Of a stretch of DNA of 64,000 nucleotides, positions 1-11,112 are shown piece after piece. Location of the stretch: NCBI GenBank assembly GCA_039707655.1, contig CM077668.1:66233086-66297085 (forward strand), given 5' to 3'. The notes beneath the pieces were generated by a model. It was not told the DNA's origin, did no database searches, and was given only the letters and a program-made list of their open reading frames with translations. The position numbers were made by a program, and so were the translations under genes. Numbering within the stretch: the stretch's first letter is position 1; each line of letters opens with the position of its first letter. Source of the DNA: Elymus sibiricus. Its lineage: Eukaryota; Streptophyta; Magnoliopsida; Poales; Poaceae.

Positions 1-1555
1 ATTCCATATGGTAACTGCATACGCGCGTGTGGCCCCATCCGTCAACAAATCACTAACAATTAAAAATATATTGTTGTAATGTAATTTCCTAAATACAAAT
101 CAGGCTTATACTTGACAGATAAAATGATTCAAGGAATAAATACATAAAAGGTGACATCTCTTAAGTTCAACATAAAGACTTAAAATACATGTCATTCACA
201 ATTAAACATCACATTCTATCCTATTTTTCAAGTTAGTCGAATTGTCTCCTATATAATTCAAACATCGAGATACAATTTAACCCCTCACGTCCATCAGAAC
301 TGGTACTAAGTCATCAGAGCTATATGCCTCTTACCTCATTTCTTTTATGGCCGAAATTAAGCCTGTGCCATTTTTTCTCCTCTTATCTTCTCTCCTGCAA
401 CTAGGCCACAGTTATAAGATGCAAACTTTATCTCTACACCATTTGAGTAAAACATTACTTAAATAAAACACTTAAATTCTGTCATCTTTCAAACCGCAAA
501 AGCACCTAGATTTACACACACCATTAGTACGATAACCATGGTCAGAATGAGAACTGAATATTTCTCCCAAGTATAACTGATACAAAGATAAACCAGCCAA
601 AAAGTCATAAATAGAGTTGTGGCTAAATCCTTTACAAGGCAAGAAGTTATGTAGAAATCCCCAAATTTACAATGGCAAACTATAACTTTTTGGGAACATT
701 TTTGGAAATACGTGTACATTGTAAAGTTTGGAAGATTAACAATTTAATATTGGTAGATTATATTTCGAAGAAAACAAAAATAGCAGATCGCCTAGTGTGC
801 AAGTTATTCTCGTAACTGTGACTAGATGTCTAGATTACATTAATGCAACTAAAATAATACTCACTCCATATCAAAATGGATGTCCTTTCAGCATCTTCAT
901 TTTTTTTGTTCTTTTACCCATATAATTTAGTTTTAGCTGTGTTCCTAATTTGCCCTTCGTCAATGTCATCAAGAAAATAGCTAATTAACTCCTCCTGTCG
1001 TTGCATTTGCATGCTTTGCTTTGCGTAGAAAAAAAGAGGTAATTTAATGCCCTTGGGATGAGAAAGACATGGCCAATATCAACATTTCACACTCTTAAAT
1101 CCTGTGCCCAACTCTAAAAGGGCATCTATTTTGAATATGAGGGAGTTCCAAACTTGAAATAGCTTCATTTCTATAACAAATACAGTATTTGGCTTAAAAT
1201 ATCAGGTTCCTGGTCCTTTCAGGAGAGAAAGAAAAGACCAGGGTACGGCTAAGCTGCTCCATCGATCTGCTAGTGTTTCAACTTTCAAGCTAACAGGCTT
1301 AACACTTTTAGGACTTTTGGTGCATTTTGGTAATTCTGCAAATGGGCCCACAATATTCATATATCGTATATTATATTTGCAACCAAACTAACCTGTCTAG
1401 CATGTGACCCCTGCAGTTAAGCCTGACTAAATTGGACAAAAGTAACATGCCACCTATTGAAACTTGAAACAACATTCTATTTCTATTGTCACACTAAATT
1501 ACTGTTGTCATTATCAGAAAAGCTACTACATATGAAGTCATGTGTAGAAACTTAC
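1..1555. other. Left-edge non-coding DNA (MED9-like intron/3' side)
   Basis: AT-rich sequence downstream of the third MED9-like exon. I looked on the minus strand for the remaining C-terminal codons of the MED9 family and did not find them, so the last exon probably lies left of position 1. The stretch holds one Stowaway-like MITE and otherwise nothing I can name. Confidence 0.5.
860..1145. mobile_element. Stowaway-like MITE, degenerate
   Basis: The left end reads CTCACTCCATATCAAAATGG and the right end, inverted, reads CTCCCTCATATTCAAAATAG, so the two are imperfect terminal inverted repeats of the Stowaway CTCCCTCC type. A TA precedes the left end; the right flank is TT, so the target duplication has decayed. 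It lies in non-coding DNA of the MED9-like gene. Confidence 0.5.
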
Positions 1556-4026
1556 AACAGATTTCGAGCTTAGTGTTCCTGAAATGGAGTTCAATAACTG
1601 TTGGCTCCTGGCGAATTGACTGGTCAATTCTTCAACCTGCATAAACAAATAAAAACAACTCAGGTTACTAGACTTCCATTCTCTGAGTAATCATATATTC
1701 ATATGTCAGGCTTCAAAATTCTACAAAAGCACAATTCAATACGAAGATAGTATAGTATATTAGCTTGGCACAGATAAGTATGAGACCAAAACATCCTAGA
1801 ATCTCTGGAGTTAAATAGTTTCATTTTATTGTATTATTTTTTCATATTAAATGAACTCAATATGTAACTTTCGTAGACCAGAAGCAGTCATCTACCATAC
1901 TACCATTATTTCTTCAACAAAAGAAAATAAGAGATTATACGAAATTCTTACCAGTGCATCAAAAGCTTGATCCCTTGTGCCTGTTGCAATCGCATCACCT
2001 AATCTTGTCACCAACTGATATAGCAAGGAAACAAAAGAAGAACCATCACCCATACTGCTTAGTACTTTAACAAAGATAGGAAAATTATGGTTAGCTTTAT
2101 TGCTAAGATGTGCTAGTTTTGAACAATGCTTTTTCTCTTGGTCAGTTTTTTCGGTAACCCCCTCCGAGAAACACGGTTACCGGCCAGAAAATTTTGGACA
2201 AATTTAAATTTGAATGTAAAAAATGGAACCAGTACTACTAAGGATGCCAATATTGACGTAAACAGGCGGGTGTTGGAGTGGTACGCAGTATCGTGCAACC
2301 CGCGGGTGTCCGTGGTGGTCACGGGGTCGAATTCCCATGCCTCTGATTTTTTCGCCAAGTTTTTTTACTATCACTGCAGTGAGGGACCAACCGAGGCAAA
2401 ACAAGGTAAAAGTTAAAAGCAGCTCGGATGACTCGAACTCAAGAGCTCGGCTTAAGCAGGTTCCGTGCCGCCCATCTCACCACCGCGTCGTTTCAGTTGT
2501 ATATAGGGTATAAATGTATTTGTTCCATTACTAAAAAATAATAATTCAAATTTCCTTAGAATTTTTCGGGCAGTTAAACACCAAGAATTCCGGTATTTTG
2601 GGGGAATAGGGTTTACCGGTGGCCCCCGGTAAAAAAACGGAACGATTAAAAAAACCTTGGTTGTGAAACGATATTGCAAAGAAAATAAGCCTCATTTCTT
2701 GATGCAACTACAAAATGTGATAGTCGCAAAAATGTCATCACCAGCTTAACAAAGTTCTATAATGACACCATGATATTCTCATTTAATAGGCCTAGCTTCA
2801 AAATTGTGTTCCCCTGGTTTAGCTAAACATTGTTTATTCTATTCCATTGTTACAGCCCCAGTGTTACATTCTTCAGCATAGTCCCTCTACTCTCACACTG
2901 CCAGCGCCTATGGTTGGCCAATCACAAATCTGCCTTGATAGCATCAAGACCTTCTATTTAAACAGAAATGAACTATATTCCAATTTGTTCCAAGCTAGAT
3001 GCTTCATAATTGATTCCTGGAATGGTGACACGTAAACCATGTTGCAGCAGCAGAGACGGCCGTACTGCAGCAGTGAAAGCATAGCCAAGTAGTAAGCATC
3101 CCCACCCCACCCTTGTCTGTAGGTTGGTTTCTTTTGTCAAATAAATGATTTAGTTTCACCATTTCCCAGAATGAGTGTCTGGAAAATGAGATCTCAGGAG
3201 ACCCACAATCAGATCATGCAACCAGATCACAGTTTGGCAGGGATTGCAGCAGGTCCATATGGTGTTCAGACAAACAAACATTTGCAGTAGGTACTTAGTA
3301 CATAATTGTTTCTGTTTGCAGTGGCATTTTGCAATCATATCATACAGCTAAATATTTTCCAAGTTAAATGTGCCAAGAAAATTTGTACCCATAGTAGTAC
3401 TTAAATATGTTTTCGACTCCATGTCGATTGGCTTTCCATACAAGAGGTATATTTAAGGAAACCGTAAACCCATGCCATGAATCGATTAATGATACAGAAG
3501 TCAACGGCGTACTGATTTGTTTTAAATGGAACAAGAACAACCTTCTGTGTAACTGTTAAGAACGATATACAAAAACGATTATGTCAGAATGGTCGGCAGC
3601 CTGTACCAGAGCTATCCTATATTGCTACTGTTCAAGAATAATTCTCAGATTATCTCTAGTATGTTTGACACAGTACACATGTGCAGAGTAATGATACAAT
3701 CTTCAAACTAAACTTGAAACTTAAAACCAAAAGTGGATGGTTTACTAATACGTTAAGAAATGGCCAACAACGAATCCCAATCAGCTCGATACCAGATTTG
3801 TAACCGAAGAACATGCTGGCTTTCTGGACAAACGGATCGCAACTTACGTGGAGGAGGTGGAAATGGGACGCGAGCGACGGGTGGTGATGCTGCGGCGGCG
3901 GCGTCGCTTGCTGCTGCTGCTGCGGCTGCTGGGGGCGTGGGCATGGTCGGGCTGCGGGGAGAGCACCAGCGACCGGTAGTGGTCGCCGTGCTGCTGCGGA
4001 AGCGGCGGCGGGTGGTGATGGTCCAT
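1556..4026 (-). CDS. MED9: Mediator subunit MED9-like gene, partial, exon 1 out of frame
   Basis: MED9 is a subunit of the middle module of the Mediator coactivator complex that bridges transcription factors and RNA polymerase II in the nucleus. Three minus-strand exons are visible: 4026-3848, 2014-1952 and 1636-1556, each with GT/AG borders and phase 0. Exon 1 starts MDHHHPP and ends in the frame reading SLASHFHLLH just before GTAAGT; exon 2 gives LVTRLGDAIATGTRDQ; exon 3 gives VEELTSQFARSQQLLNSISG. This matches the plant MED9 core. The start frame (MDHHH) and the SLASHFHLLH frame differ by one base, and the slip fits the five-G run (plus strand) at 3931-3935, next to a CAG-rich Gln tract. 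That makes it a frameshifted allele or a sequence error. The C-terminal exon is not in the window. An in-frame ATG five codons upstream (4041) is also possible. Confidence 0.77.
2139..2660. repeat. Unclassified insertion with diverged inverted ends
   Basis: This segment lies in MED9-like intron 1. Its left end (GTCAGTTTTTTCGGTAACCC, then GGTTACCGG and an AAATTTGAA block) is echoed in inverted form at the right end (GTTTTTTTACCGGGGGCCAC, then ACCGGTAAACCC and AAATTTGAA). Inside, near 2425-2490 on the minus strand, a GAGTTCGAGTC block resembles a pol III B box. It looks like a non-autonomous transposon or SINE composite; I cannot assign a family. Confidence 0.35.
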
Positions 4027-4169
4027 CTTCTCCCTTCCCACCTCCTGCTAGACGGATCTGTGGTGATTTGGATCGAGGATTTGGGTTCTAGGGATTTGAC
4101 AGGAAGAAATGGGGAATTTCTACTACTGCGGCCTTCACTTCCGACCACCTACTGGTGCCCACCTACTCT

Positions 4170-4199
4170 ACTCTCTCTATATTTTTGTTTTACGTTTTA
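4170..4199 (-). promoter_or_regulatory. Putative core promoter of the MED9-like gene
   Basis: On the minus strand an AAATATAGAG TATA-like box lies at 4185-4176, about 150 bases upstream of the exon 1 ATG, followed by a CT/GA-rich initiator-like tract. The Harbinger-type MITE begins at 4200, about 15 bases upstream of this box, so the ancestral upstream promoter is displaced by nearly 15 kb. Confidence 0.4.
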
Positions 4200-4491
4200 G
4201 GGCATCCACAGTGTGGTGATGCCAAATTTATGACATGGTCAGACTTTTGGCATCGATGTCAAATGGAGCATTTCTCCACAACGTGGCTGGTTTCTAATTT
4301 ATGTGTAGTAGGCCTCACTGGAGAATAGAAAGCAATAGAAAATTGTCACATCTATGCTCACTGTACGTGCTTGTGCTAGTTTAGGGAGATTTGCATAGTA
4401 TTTTATTGCCCAAGGTATTTTGGCATCGAAGCTCCAAGAAGCATCGGTTCACTGGTACAAAACAGGGTATTGGTCCAGGCCAGATCAGAGC

Positions 4492-4738
4492 AACAATCCC
4501 GGTTCTGTTACGAACCGGGACTAATGCGTGCATCAGTCCCGGTTCGAGCGGTCAGGACGTCGGCCGGGCCTCGGCAGGCACCAGTCCCGGTTCGGCTGGG
4601 ACCTTTAGTCCCGGTTCCAGCCACCAACCGGGACTAAAGGGCCTCGCTCCTGGCGCAACCCCTTTAGTCCCGGTTGGTGTCTGGAACCGGGACTAAAGGT
4701 CAGTCTTCAGTCCCGGTTCTAGCCACGAACCGGGACTA
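4492..4738. repeat. CACTA 5' subterminal motif cluster
   Basis: Repeated TAGTCCCGGTT and its complement AACCGGGACTAAAG occur many times in both orientations, several as close inverted pairs able to form hairpins. In CACTA elements such subterminal arrays are the binding sites of the TNPA-like protein; that role is inferred here. Confidence 0.85.
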
Positions 4739-4748
4739 AAGAGATGCC

Positions 4749-4757
4749 TATATATAT
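4749..4757 (+). promoter_or_regulatory. TATA box for the first CACTA transcript
   Basis: TATATATAT directly follows the 5' motif cluster and precedes a CT-rich leader. It probably drives the transcript that carries both the small coiled-coil ORF and the transposase. Splice-like GTGAG at 5207 and acceptor AG at 5316 fit a spliced leader. Confidence 0.5.
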
Positions 4758-5322
4758 GCTCTCCCCTGCCCGCTCACTCCTCTGTTTTTTTGCCGGCTGG
4801 TGTGGGAGGTGTGTGCTGCTCTGCTCTCACCTCCTATGCACATGAGGTGTTCGATGAAATGCCCGAGTCACACTTAAGCTTTCTCCTCTCCAAGCTCGAC
4901 CTCCCAGCTCCATTTTTCCCAAGATTTGTCTAGGTTTGGCGGTGCACCAACTACACAAGTGTTCTAAAAGGTTAGCAACTTCATCGTTTCATCTCTCACT
5001 GCTAGTTTAGCTCATTTCAAATGCTGTAGAAGCAGAGTGGTTTGTGGGTTTTAGTGGAGGAGTGTATGTGGGAGTTCTTTTGATTTAGATGCACAATTTG
5101 AGCTGAAATTAACTTCTTAGAGTCTGCACATGTGTAGGGTGCCATCCCCGTCCCCGTCCTCACCGCCGTCGATCGCCCGCGCCGATCTCGTCGCCGGCAC
5201 CACCATGGTGAGCCTCTTGTTCTTATCTTCTTTTTAAAAGAAAAAAATTCTTACTTGTATGATTTAGATAGATACTTGTATAATTTTCTTACTTTTATTA
5301 TTGTTTGTTATTATATAGTGCC

Positions 5323-5778
5323 ATGACTTTGGTATCCGCCCCCGTCGGCCCTCGTCCTGTCTATGATTCGGATGTGGTATATTATCTTTTATTATGATTT
5401 GTTTCATTTAGTGTTTATGACAATTATGCCGACCAACGTGACATAGATGTTTTTATCTAGGAGGTATGTGAACCGGAAATTCCAACCGACCCTCTTGTCG
5501 AGAGGTTAAATTTAGTTGAAAAAGAAAACAATTACTTGAAGAAAAAATTGAAAAGAATTGAGGAGGAGAAGATGGAATTGGAGTTGCATGTTGCCGATGT
5601 CGTCGATGATCACAAGATCAAGATGGATGCAACGCGCTTGAAGATTAGAAAGATTAGAAAATATGCCATTCATAATGAGGCTTGGTATCATTATGCCGTT
5701 GGATCAATTGTTACCTTAGTTGCGATTATGATCGCATTTGTTGTTGTTTTTCATAGTTTCAATGTATGTTTTAATTAG
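5323..5778 (+). CDS. CACTA-borne coiled-coil protein with one membrane segment
   Basis: Two exons, 5323-5376 and 5461-5778, join in frame across GT (5377) and AG (5460) to give 123 residues. Residues about 31-85 are very rich in Lys and Glu with heptad-like Leu/Ile/Val, a likely coiled coil. Residues about 97-118 (AVGSIVTLVAIMIAFVVVF) form one strong hydrophobic segment near the C terminus, suggesting a tail-anchored membrane protein. It sits upstream of the transposase and ends 198 bases before the transposase ATG, which directly follows a splice acceptor-like GCAG. I know of no assigned function; it may be a dispensable passenger of this CACTA family. The start at 5323 is the first ATG after the acceptor; a longer N-terminal exon ending at 5207 is possible. 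Confidence 0.6.
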
Positions 5779-5976
5779 ATGCTCTAGAGAGCTATATGTT
5801 GTTCTATGAGAACTATATATGTATGAACTTTATATATTTATTTTTTCAATAATAACATTTGATCACTACTGTACTTTGGTTTTAATGTGATGATGAACTT
5901 GTATTAATTTAGTCACTTCTCTATTCATGATGTTCTGTAATGGTTTTTGATACACTTAATTATATAATGCACGCAG

Positions 5977-8900
5977 ATGAACCGGCAATGGATGTACGGT
6001 GACCGACGCACCTCCGAGTATCTTGAGGGCCTGCATAAATTTCTCGAAGTGGCTGAGGCAAACAAGCAGAATGGTTTTATGTATTGTCCATGCCTTGTCT
6101 GTGAGAATACGAAGGATTACTCTAACTTGAAAACCCTTCACGTCCACCTTCTTGATAAGGGTTTCATGCCACACTATAATGTTTGGACCAAGCACGGAGA
6201 AAGAGGGGTTATGATGGAAGACAACGAAGAAGAAGAGGATGATGACAACTATCCCCCTGAATACGGTGATACTGCAACGGGGGAAGCTGAAGATCAAGAG
6301 GAACCAGACGATGTGCCCGATGATGATCTTCGACGGGTCATTGTTGATGCAAAGAGACAATGCCAAAGTGAAAGGGAGAAGTTGAAGTTCGATCGCATGT
6401 TAGAGGATCACAAAAAAGGGTTGTACCCAAATTGCGAAGATGACAACACAAAGCTCGGTACCACACTGGAATTGCTGCAATGGAAGGCAGACAATGGTGT
6501 ATCTGACAACAGATTTGGGAAGCTACTAAAAATAATGAAGAAGAAGCTTCCAAAGGATAACGAATTGCCCGACAGTACGTACGAAGCAAAGAAGGTTCTA
6601 TGCCCTCTAGGATTGGAGGTGCAGAAGATACATGCATGCCCTAATGACTGCATCCTCTACCGCGGTGAGTACGAGGATTTGAACGCATGCCCGGTATGCG
6701 GTGCATTGCGGTATAAGATCAAACGAGATGACCCTGGTGATGTTGAGGGCGAGTGCCCCAGGAAGAGGGTTCCTGCCAAGGTGATGTGGTATGCTCCTAT
6801 AATACCACGGCTGAAACGTCTGTTCAGAAACAAAGAGCATGCCAAGTTGATGCGATGGCACAAAGAAGACCGTAAGAAAGACAGGAAGTTGAGAGCACCC
6901 GCTGACGGGTCGCAGTGGAGAAAAATCGAGAGAAGGTGGGGGGACTTTGCAGGTGACGCAAGGAACGTATGGTTTGGTTTAAGTGCAGATGGCATTAATC
7001 CTTTTGGGGAGCAGAGCAGCAATCATAGCACCTGGCCCGTGACTCTATGTATCTATAACCTTCCTCCTTGGTTGTGCATGAAGCGGAAGTTCATTATGAT
7101 GCCAGTGCTCATCCAAGGCCCTAAGCAACCCGGCAACGACATTGATGTGTACCTAAGGCCATTAGTTGAAGAAATTTTACAACTGTGGAATGGAGAAGGT
7201 GTACGTGTGTGGGATGAGCACAAATAGGAGGAATTTGACCTACATGCGTTGCTGTTTGTAACCATCAATGATTGGCCTGCTCTTAGTAACCTTTCAGGAC
7301 AGACAAACAAGGGATACCACGCATGCACGCACTGTTTAGATGATACCGAAAGTATATATTTGGACAAATGCAGGAAGAATGTGTACCTGGGACATCGTCG
7401 ATGTCTTTCGACCAACCATCTCTTAAGAAAGAAAGGCAAGCATTTCAAAGGTGAGGCAGATCACCGGAAGAAGCCCGCCCTCCGTACTGGTGATGCCATA
7501 CTTGATATGGTCAAGGATTTACAAGTAATCTATGGAAAGGGTCCTGGCGGACAATCTATTCCGAATGACGCTGAGGGACGCGCACCCATGTGGAAGAAGA
7601 AATCTATATTTTGGGACCTACCCTATTGGAAAGACCTAGAGGTCCGGTCTGCAATCGACGTGATGCACGTGACGAAGAATCTTTGTGTGAACCTGCTAGG
7701 CTTCTTGGGCGTGTATGGGAAGACAAAGGATACACCGGAGGCACGGGAGGACCAGCAACGTGTGCACGAAAAAGACGGCATGCATCCAAAGCAGTATGAA
7801 GGTCCTGCCAGCTACGCTCTTACCAAAGAAGAGAAGGAAATCTTCTTTGAATGCCTGCTCAGTATGAAGGTCCCGTCTGGCTTCTCGTCGAATATAAAGG
7901 GAATAATAAATATGGCAGAGAAAAAGTTCCAGAACCTAAAGTCTCATGACTGCCACGTGATTATGACGCAACTGCTTCCGGTTGCATTGAGGGGGCTTCT
8001 ACCGGAAAACGTTCGATTAGCCATTGTGAAGCTATGTGCATTCCTCAATGCAATCTCTCAGAAGGTAATCGATCCAGATATCCTACCAAGGTTAAAGAAT
8101 GATTTGGTGCAATGTCTTGTCAGTTTTGAGCTGGTGTTCCCACCATCCTTCTTCAATATCATGACGCACGTCCTAGTTCATCTAGTAGACGAGATTGCCA
8201 TTCTGGGTCCTGTATTTCTACACAATATGTTCCCCTTTGAGAGGTTCATGGGAGTCTTAAAGAAATATGTTCGTAACCGTGCTAGGCCAGAAGGAAGCAT
8301 CTCCATGGGCCATCAAACAGAGGAGGTCATTGGGTTTTGTGTTGACTTTATTCCTGACCTTAAGCCGATTGGTCTCCCTCAATCGTGGTATGAGGGGATA
8401 CTGACTGGAAAAGGCACGCTAGGAGCGGATGCAATAATATGTAGGGACGGGCATTCTTGGGCTCAAGCACACTACACCGTTCTACAGAATTCTACCTTGG
8501 TGACCCCGTATGTCAATGAACACAAGAATTTTCTGCGCTCCAAACACCCGGAGCAGTCTGACGACTGGATTACATGTGAACACATCAGGACTTTCGGCAG
8601 TTGGTTGCAAACACATCTCATGGGTAACAACATTGTTGGAGATGAGCTGTACTCGTTGGCCAGGGGACCATCTTCGACTGTATTAACTTACCAAGGGTAC
8701 GAGATAAATGGGAATACATTTTACACGATCGCCCAAGATCAAAAGAGCACCAACCAAAACAGTGGTGTCCGCTTTGATGCAGCAACCAACAGGGGAAAGG
8801 ACACATATTATGGTTACATAGTGGACATATGGGAACTTGACTATGGACATGATTTTAAGGTCCCTTTGTTTCGGTGCAAATGGGTCAATCTGTCAGGAGG

Positions 8901-9273
8901 CGGGGTACAGGTAGACCCGCAGTACGGAATGACAACAGTGGATCTCAACAATCTTGGGTACACAGACGAACCATTCGTCCTAGCCAATGATGTGGCGTAG
9001 GTTTTCTATGTGAAGGACATGTCTACCAAACCGAGAAAAAGAAAAGATAAGGAAGCGAATACATCATACGATGAGCCAAAGCGCCACATAGTTCTTTCAG
9101 GGAAAAGAGATATCGTGGGAGTGGAGGGCAAGACAGACATGTCTGAAGATTATGAAAAGTTTCATGAAATTCCTCCCTTCAAAGTGAAGGCTGACCCAAG
9201 CACCTTGTTAAACGATGAAGATTATCCATGGTTAAGTCGCAATAAGCAAGGGACACGCGCGAAGAAAAAGTGA
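5977..9273 (+). pseudogene. TNP2-type CACTA transposase, two in-frame TAG stops
   Basis: This is the DDE transposase of a CACTA element, which cuts and rejoins element ends in the nucleus. One frame runs 5977-9273 (1098 codons) and is broken only by TAG at 7225-7227 (codon 417) and 8998-9000 (codon 1008). Residues 1-75 match the transposase-associated N-terminal domain with a CPCLVC zinc motif (C37, C39, C42). CPNDC (221-225) and CPVCG (238-242) form another zinc site. The Transposase_21 core follows, with plausible catalytic residues D432 (TINDWP), D561 (AIDVMH) and E755 (FPFERF). The C-terminal part resembles DUF4218 (HVLVHLVDE) and DUF4216 (PLFRCKWVNL...DPQYGM). The stops interrupt contexts where the family usually has Gln, so C-to-T changes are likely. 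The ATG directly follows an acceptor-like GCAG. Confidence 0.9.
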
Positions 9274-9343
9274 AGACTTTCTCTCCACAACTATTCTGAT
9301 GATGACTTTGATCTAGAATATCACTGCAGTTACATGTCAAGAA

Positions 9344-10174
9344 ATGAAATGCCTTTTGTAACATATGAGTTTTCGTCCGAAACCGTGATACTTCGAAAGA
9401 GATTGTCCATTTTGTACACGAAGTGCATCCAGTTTTTGCCGTAACCCTCTCACTTTTTAGCACATGCTATGTGGGTGAAATTATGATACCATGCCAACTT
9501 TCAACCTTTTCAGAGTTCATTTGTACTGCTTTTCAATTTCAGGGTCATTTAGCTCAAAAAAATCAGTAAATGCATGAAAAATAGCAAATGAAGTCAGAAA
9601 GGGTTGAAAATTGATGATGTGGCTTTGAATGGTGCATGTTGAACGCACAAAAAGTCTGGAGTTGAAATAAGTTTAAAAAAATGAAATGCCTTTGTAACAT
9701 ATGAGTTTTCGTCCGAAACCCTGATGCTTCGAAAGAGATTGTCCATTTTGTACACGAAGTGCATCCAGTTTTTGCCGTAACCCTCTCAACTTTTTAGCAC
9801 ATGCTATGTGGGTGAAATTATGATACCATGCCAACTTTCAACCTTTTCAGAGTTCATTTGTAGTGCTTTTCAATTTCAGGGTCATTTAGCTCAAAAAAAA
9901 AAGATTAAATGCATGAAAAATAGCAAATGAAGTCAGAAAGGGTTGAAAATTGATGATGTGGCTTTGAATGGTGCATATTGAACGCACAAAAAGTCTGGAG
10001 TTCAAATAAGTTTAAAAAATATGAAATGCCTTCGTAACACATGAGTTTTCGTCCGAAACCCTGATACTTCGAAAGAGATTGTCCAGTTTGTACACGAAGT
10101 GCATCCAGTTTTTCCCGTAACCCTCTTAACTTTTTAGCACATGCTATGTGGGTGAAATGATGATACCATGCCAA
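9344..10174 (+). repeat. Tandem repeat, ~338-bp unit, 2.4 copies
   Basis: Units start with ATGAAATGCC at 9344, 9681 and 10021 (periods 337 and 340). The third copy stops about 150 bases in. The array follows the end of the transposase ORF inside the CACTA element. Copies differ by a few substitutions and homopolymer lengths. No coding role is seen. Confidence 0.85.
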
Positions 10175-10597
10175 GTATTTTTTGTTCAAAACTTTAATAG
10201 CAAAAAGAATTTTCATAAAGTATTTTTTGTTAGAAACTTTAATAGCAAACTAAAATAACAAAATCTGTTTTTGATTAAAACACCCATTTAAAATAACCTA
10301 AAAATTACCAAATTGAATATAATGATAAAAAACACTAATATTAAACAGCAGGAAAAAGAATCACTCAAAAATCTATTTTTAAAGTAAAGTTATTCACAAA
10401 CTAGTGATTCACACAAATTTCAAAGAATTCAAATTTAAACTATTCAAATTTGAAAACTACTGGCACTAACAGAAAGTTTATAATTTTTGTGACCTAAAGC
10501 AAAAAGAATCACTCAAAAACTCTAAGTATTTAGTTGTAAGTAGAAACAAAAGAAAATAAATAAAGCAAAAAACAAAACAAAAATACTGGAAAAGACC
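10175..10597. other. AT-rich CACTA spacer
   Basis: Very AT-rich non-coding DNA between the tandem repeat and the internal motif cluster. Nothing is recognisable apart from short A/T runs. Confidence 0.5.
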
Positions 10598-11100
10598 TTT
10601 AGTCCCGGTTGCTACCACAAACCGGGACTAAAAAGTAATTTTTTTTAAAAAAATGCCGCCTACTGGGCCACCACGGCCTGCATACGACTAGAAACCCAAT
10701 CCGCTAGTTGGGCCAGGATGCAGGCCCGCAGCAGGCCCAGAAGGCCCACAGGCAGAGAGAGTGCGTTTAGGCCCGTAGGCCTGAATAAGAGAGGAGCTCG
10801 AGAGGGTTGGCGCAGCCGCGCTTATAAACCACTCTCGACGCCTCTCAGCTAGCGAGGTGGGACTAAACATCCACCCGCCCGACGCCGTGCCAGCCGCAGC
10901 CCTTTAGTCCCGGTTGGTGGCACCAACCGGGACTAAAGGCCCCCCTTTAGTCCCGGTCCGAGCCACCAACCGGGACTAAAGGGCTCTGCTTCCCGCCCTT
11001 TGCGCTGCTGAAAATGACCTTTAGTCCCGGTTGGTGGCTGCATCCGGGACTAAAGGGGGGCCTTTAGTCCCGGTTGGAGCCACCAGCCGGGACTAAAGGT
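10598..11100. repeat. Internal CTTTAGTCCCGG motif cluster of the CACTA element
   Basis: Five close inverted pairs of CTTTAGTCCCGGTT/AACCGGGACTAAAGG lie at about 10600-10636, 10903-10940, 10944-10985, 11019-11056 and 11061-11100. They match the terminal clusters but lie mid-element, ending 5 bases before a TATATAA box. They could be promoter-proximal binding sites for autoregulation of the second gene, or a relic of fusion of two elements. Confidence 0.8.
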
Positions 11101-11105
11101 CTTTG

Positions 11106-11112
11106 TATATAA
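11106..11112 (+). promoter_or_regulatory. TATA box of the second CACTA gene
   Basis: TATATAA directly follows the internal motif cluster. It is followed by a leader and GC-rich 5' exon-like DNA. It is the best promoter candidate for the gene whose coding region starts at 12697. Confidence 0.5.

Noticed and set aside
3753..4200. Long plus- and minus-strand frames overlapping MED9 exon 1
   Set aside because: They are GC-rich shadow frames; only the MED9 reading has family similarity and splice sites.
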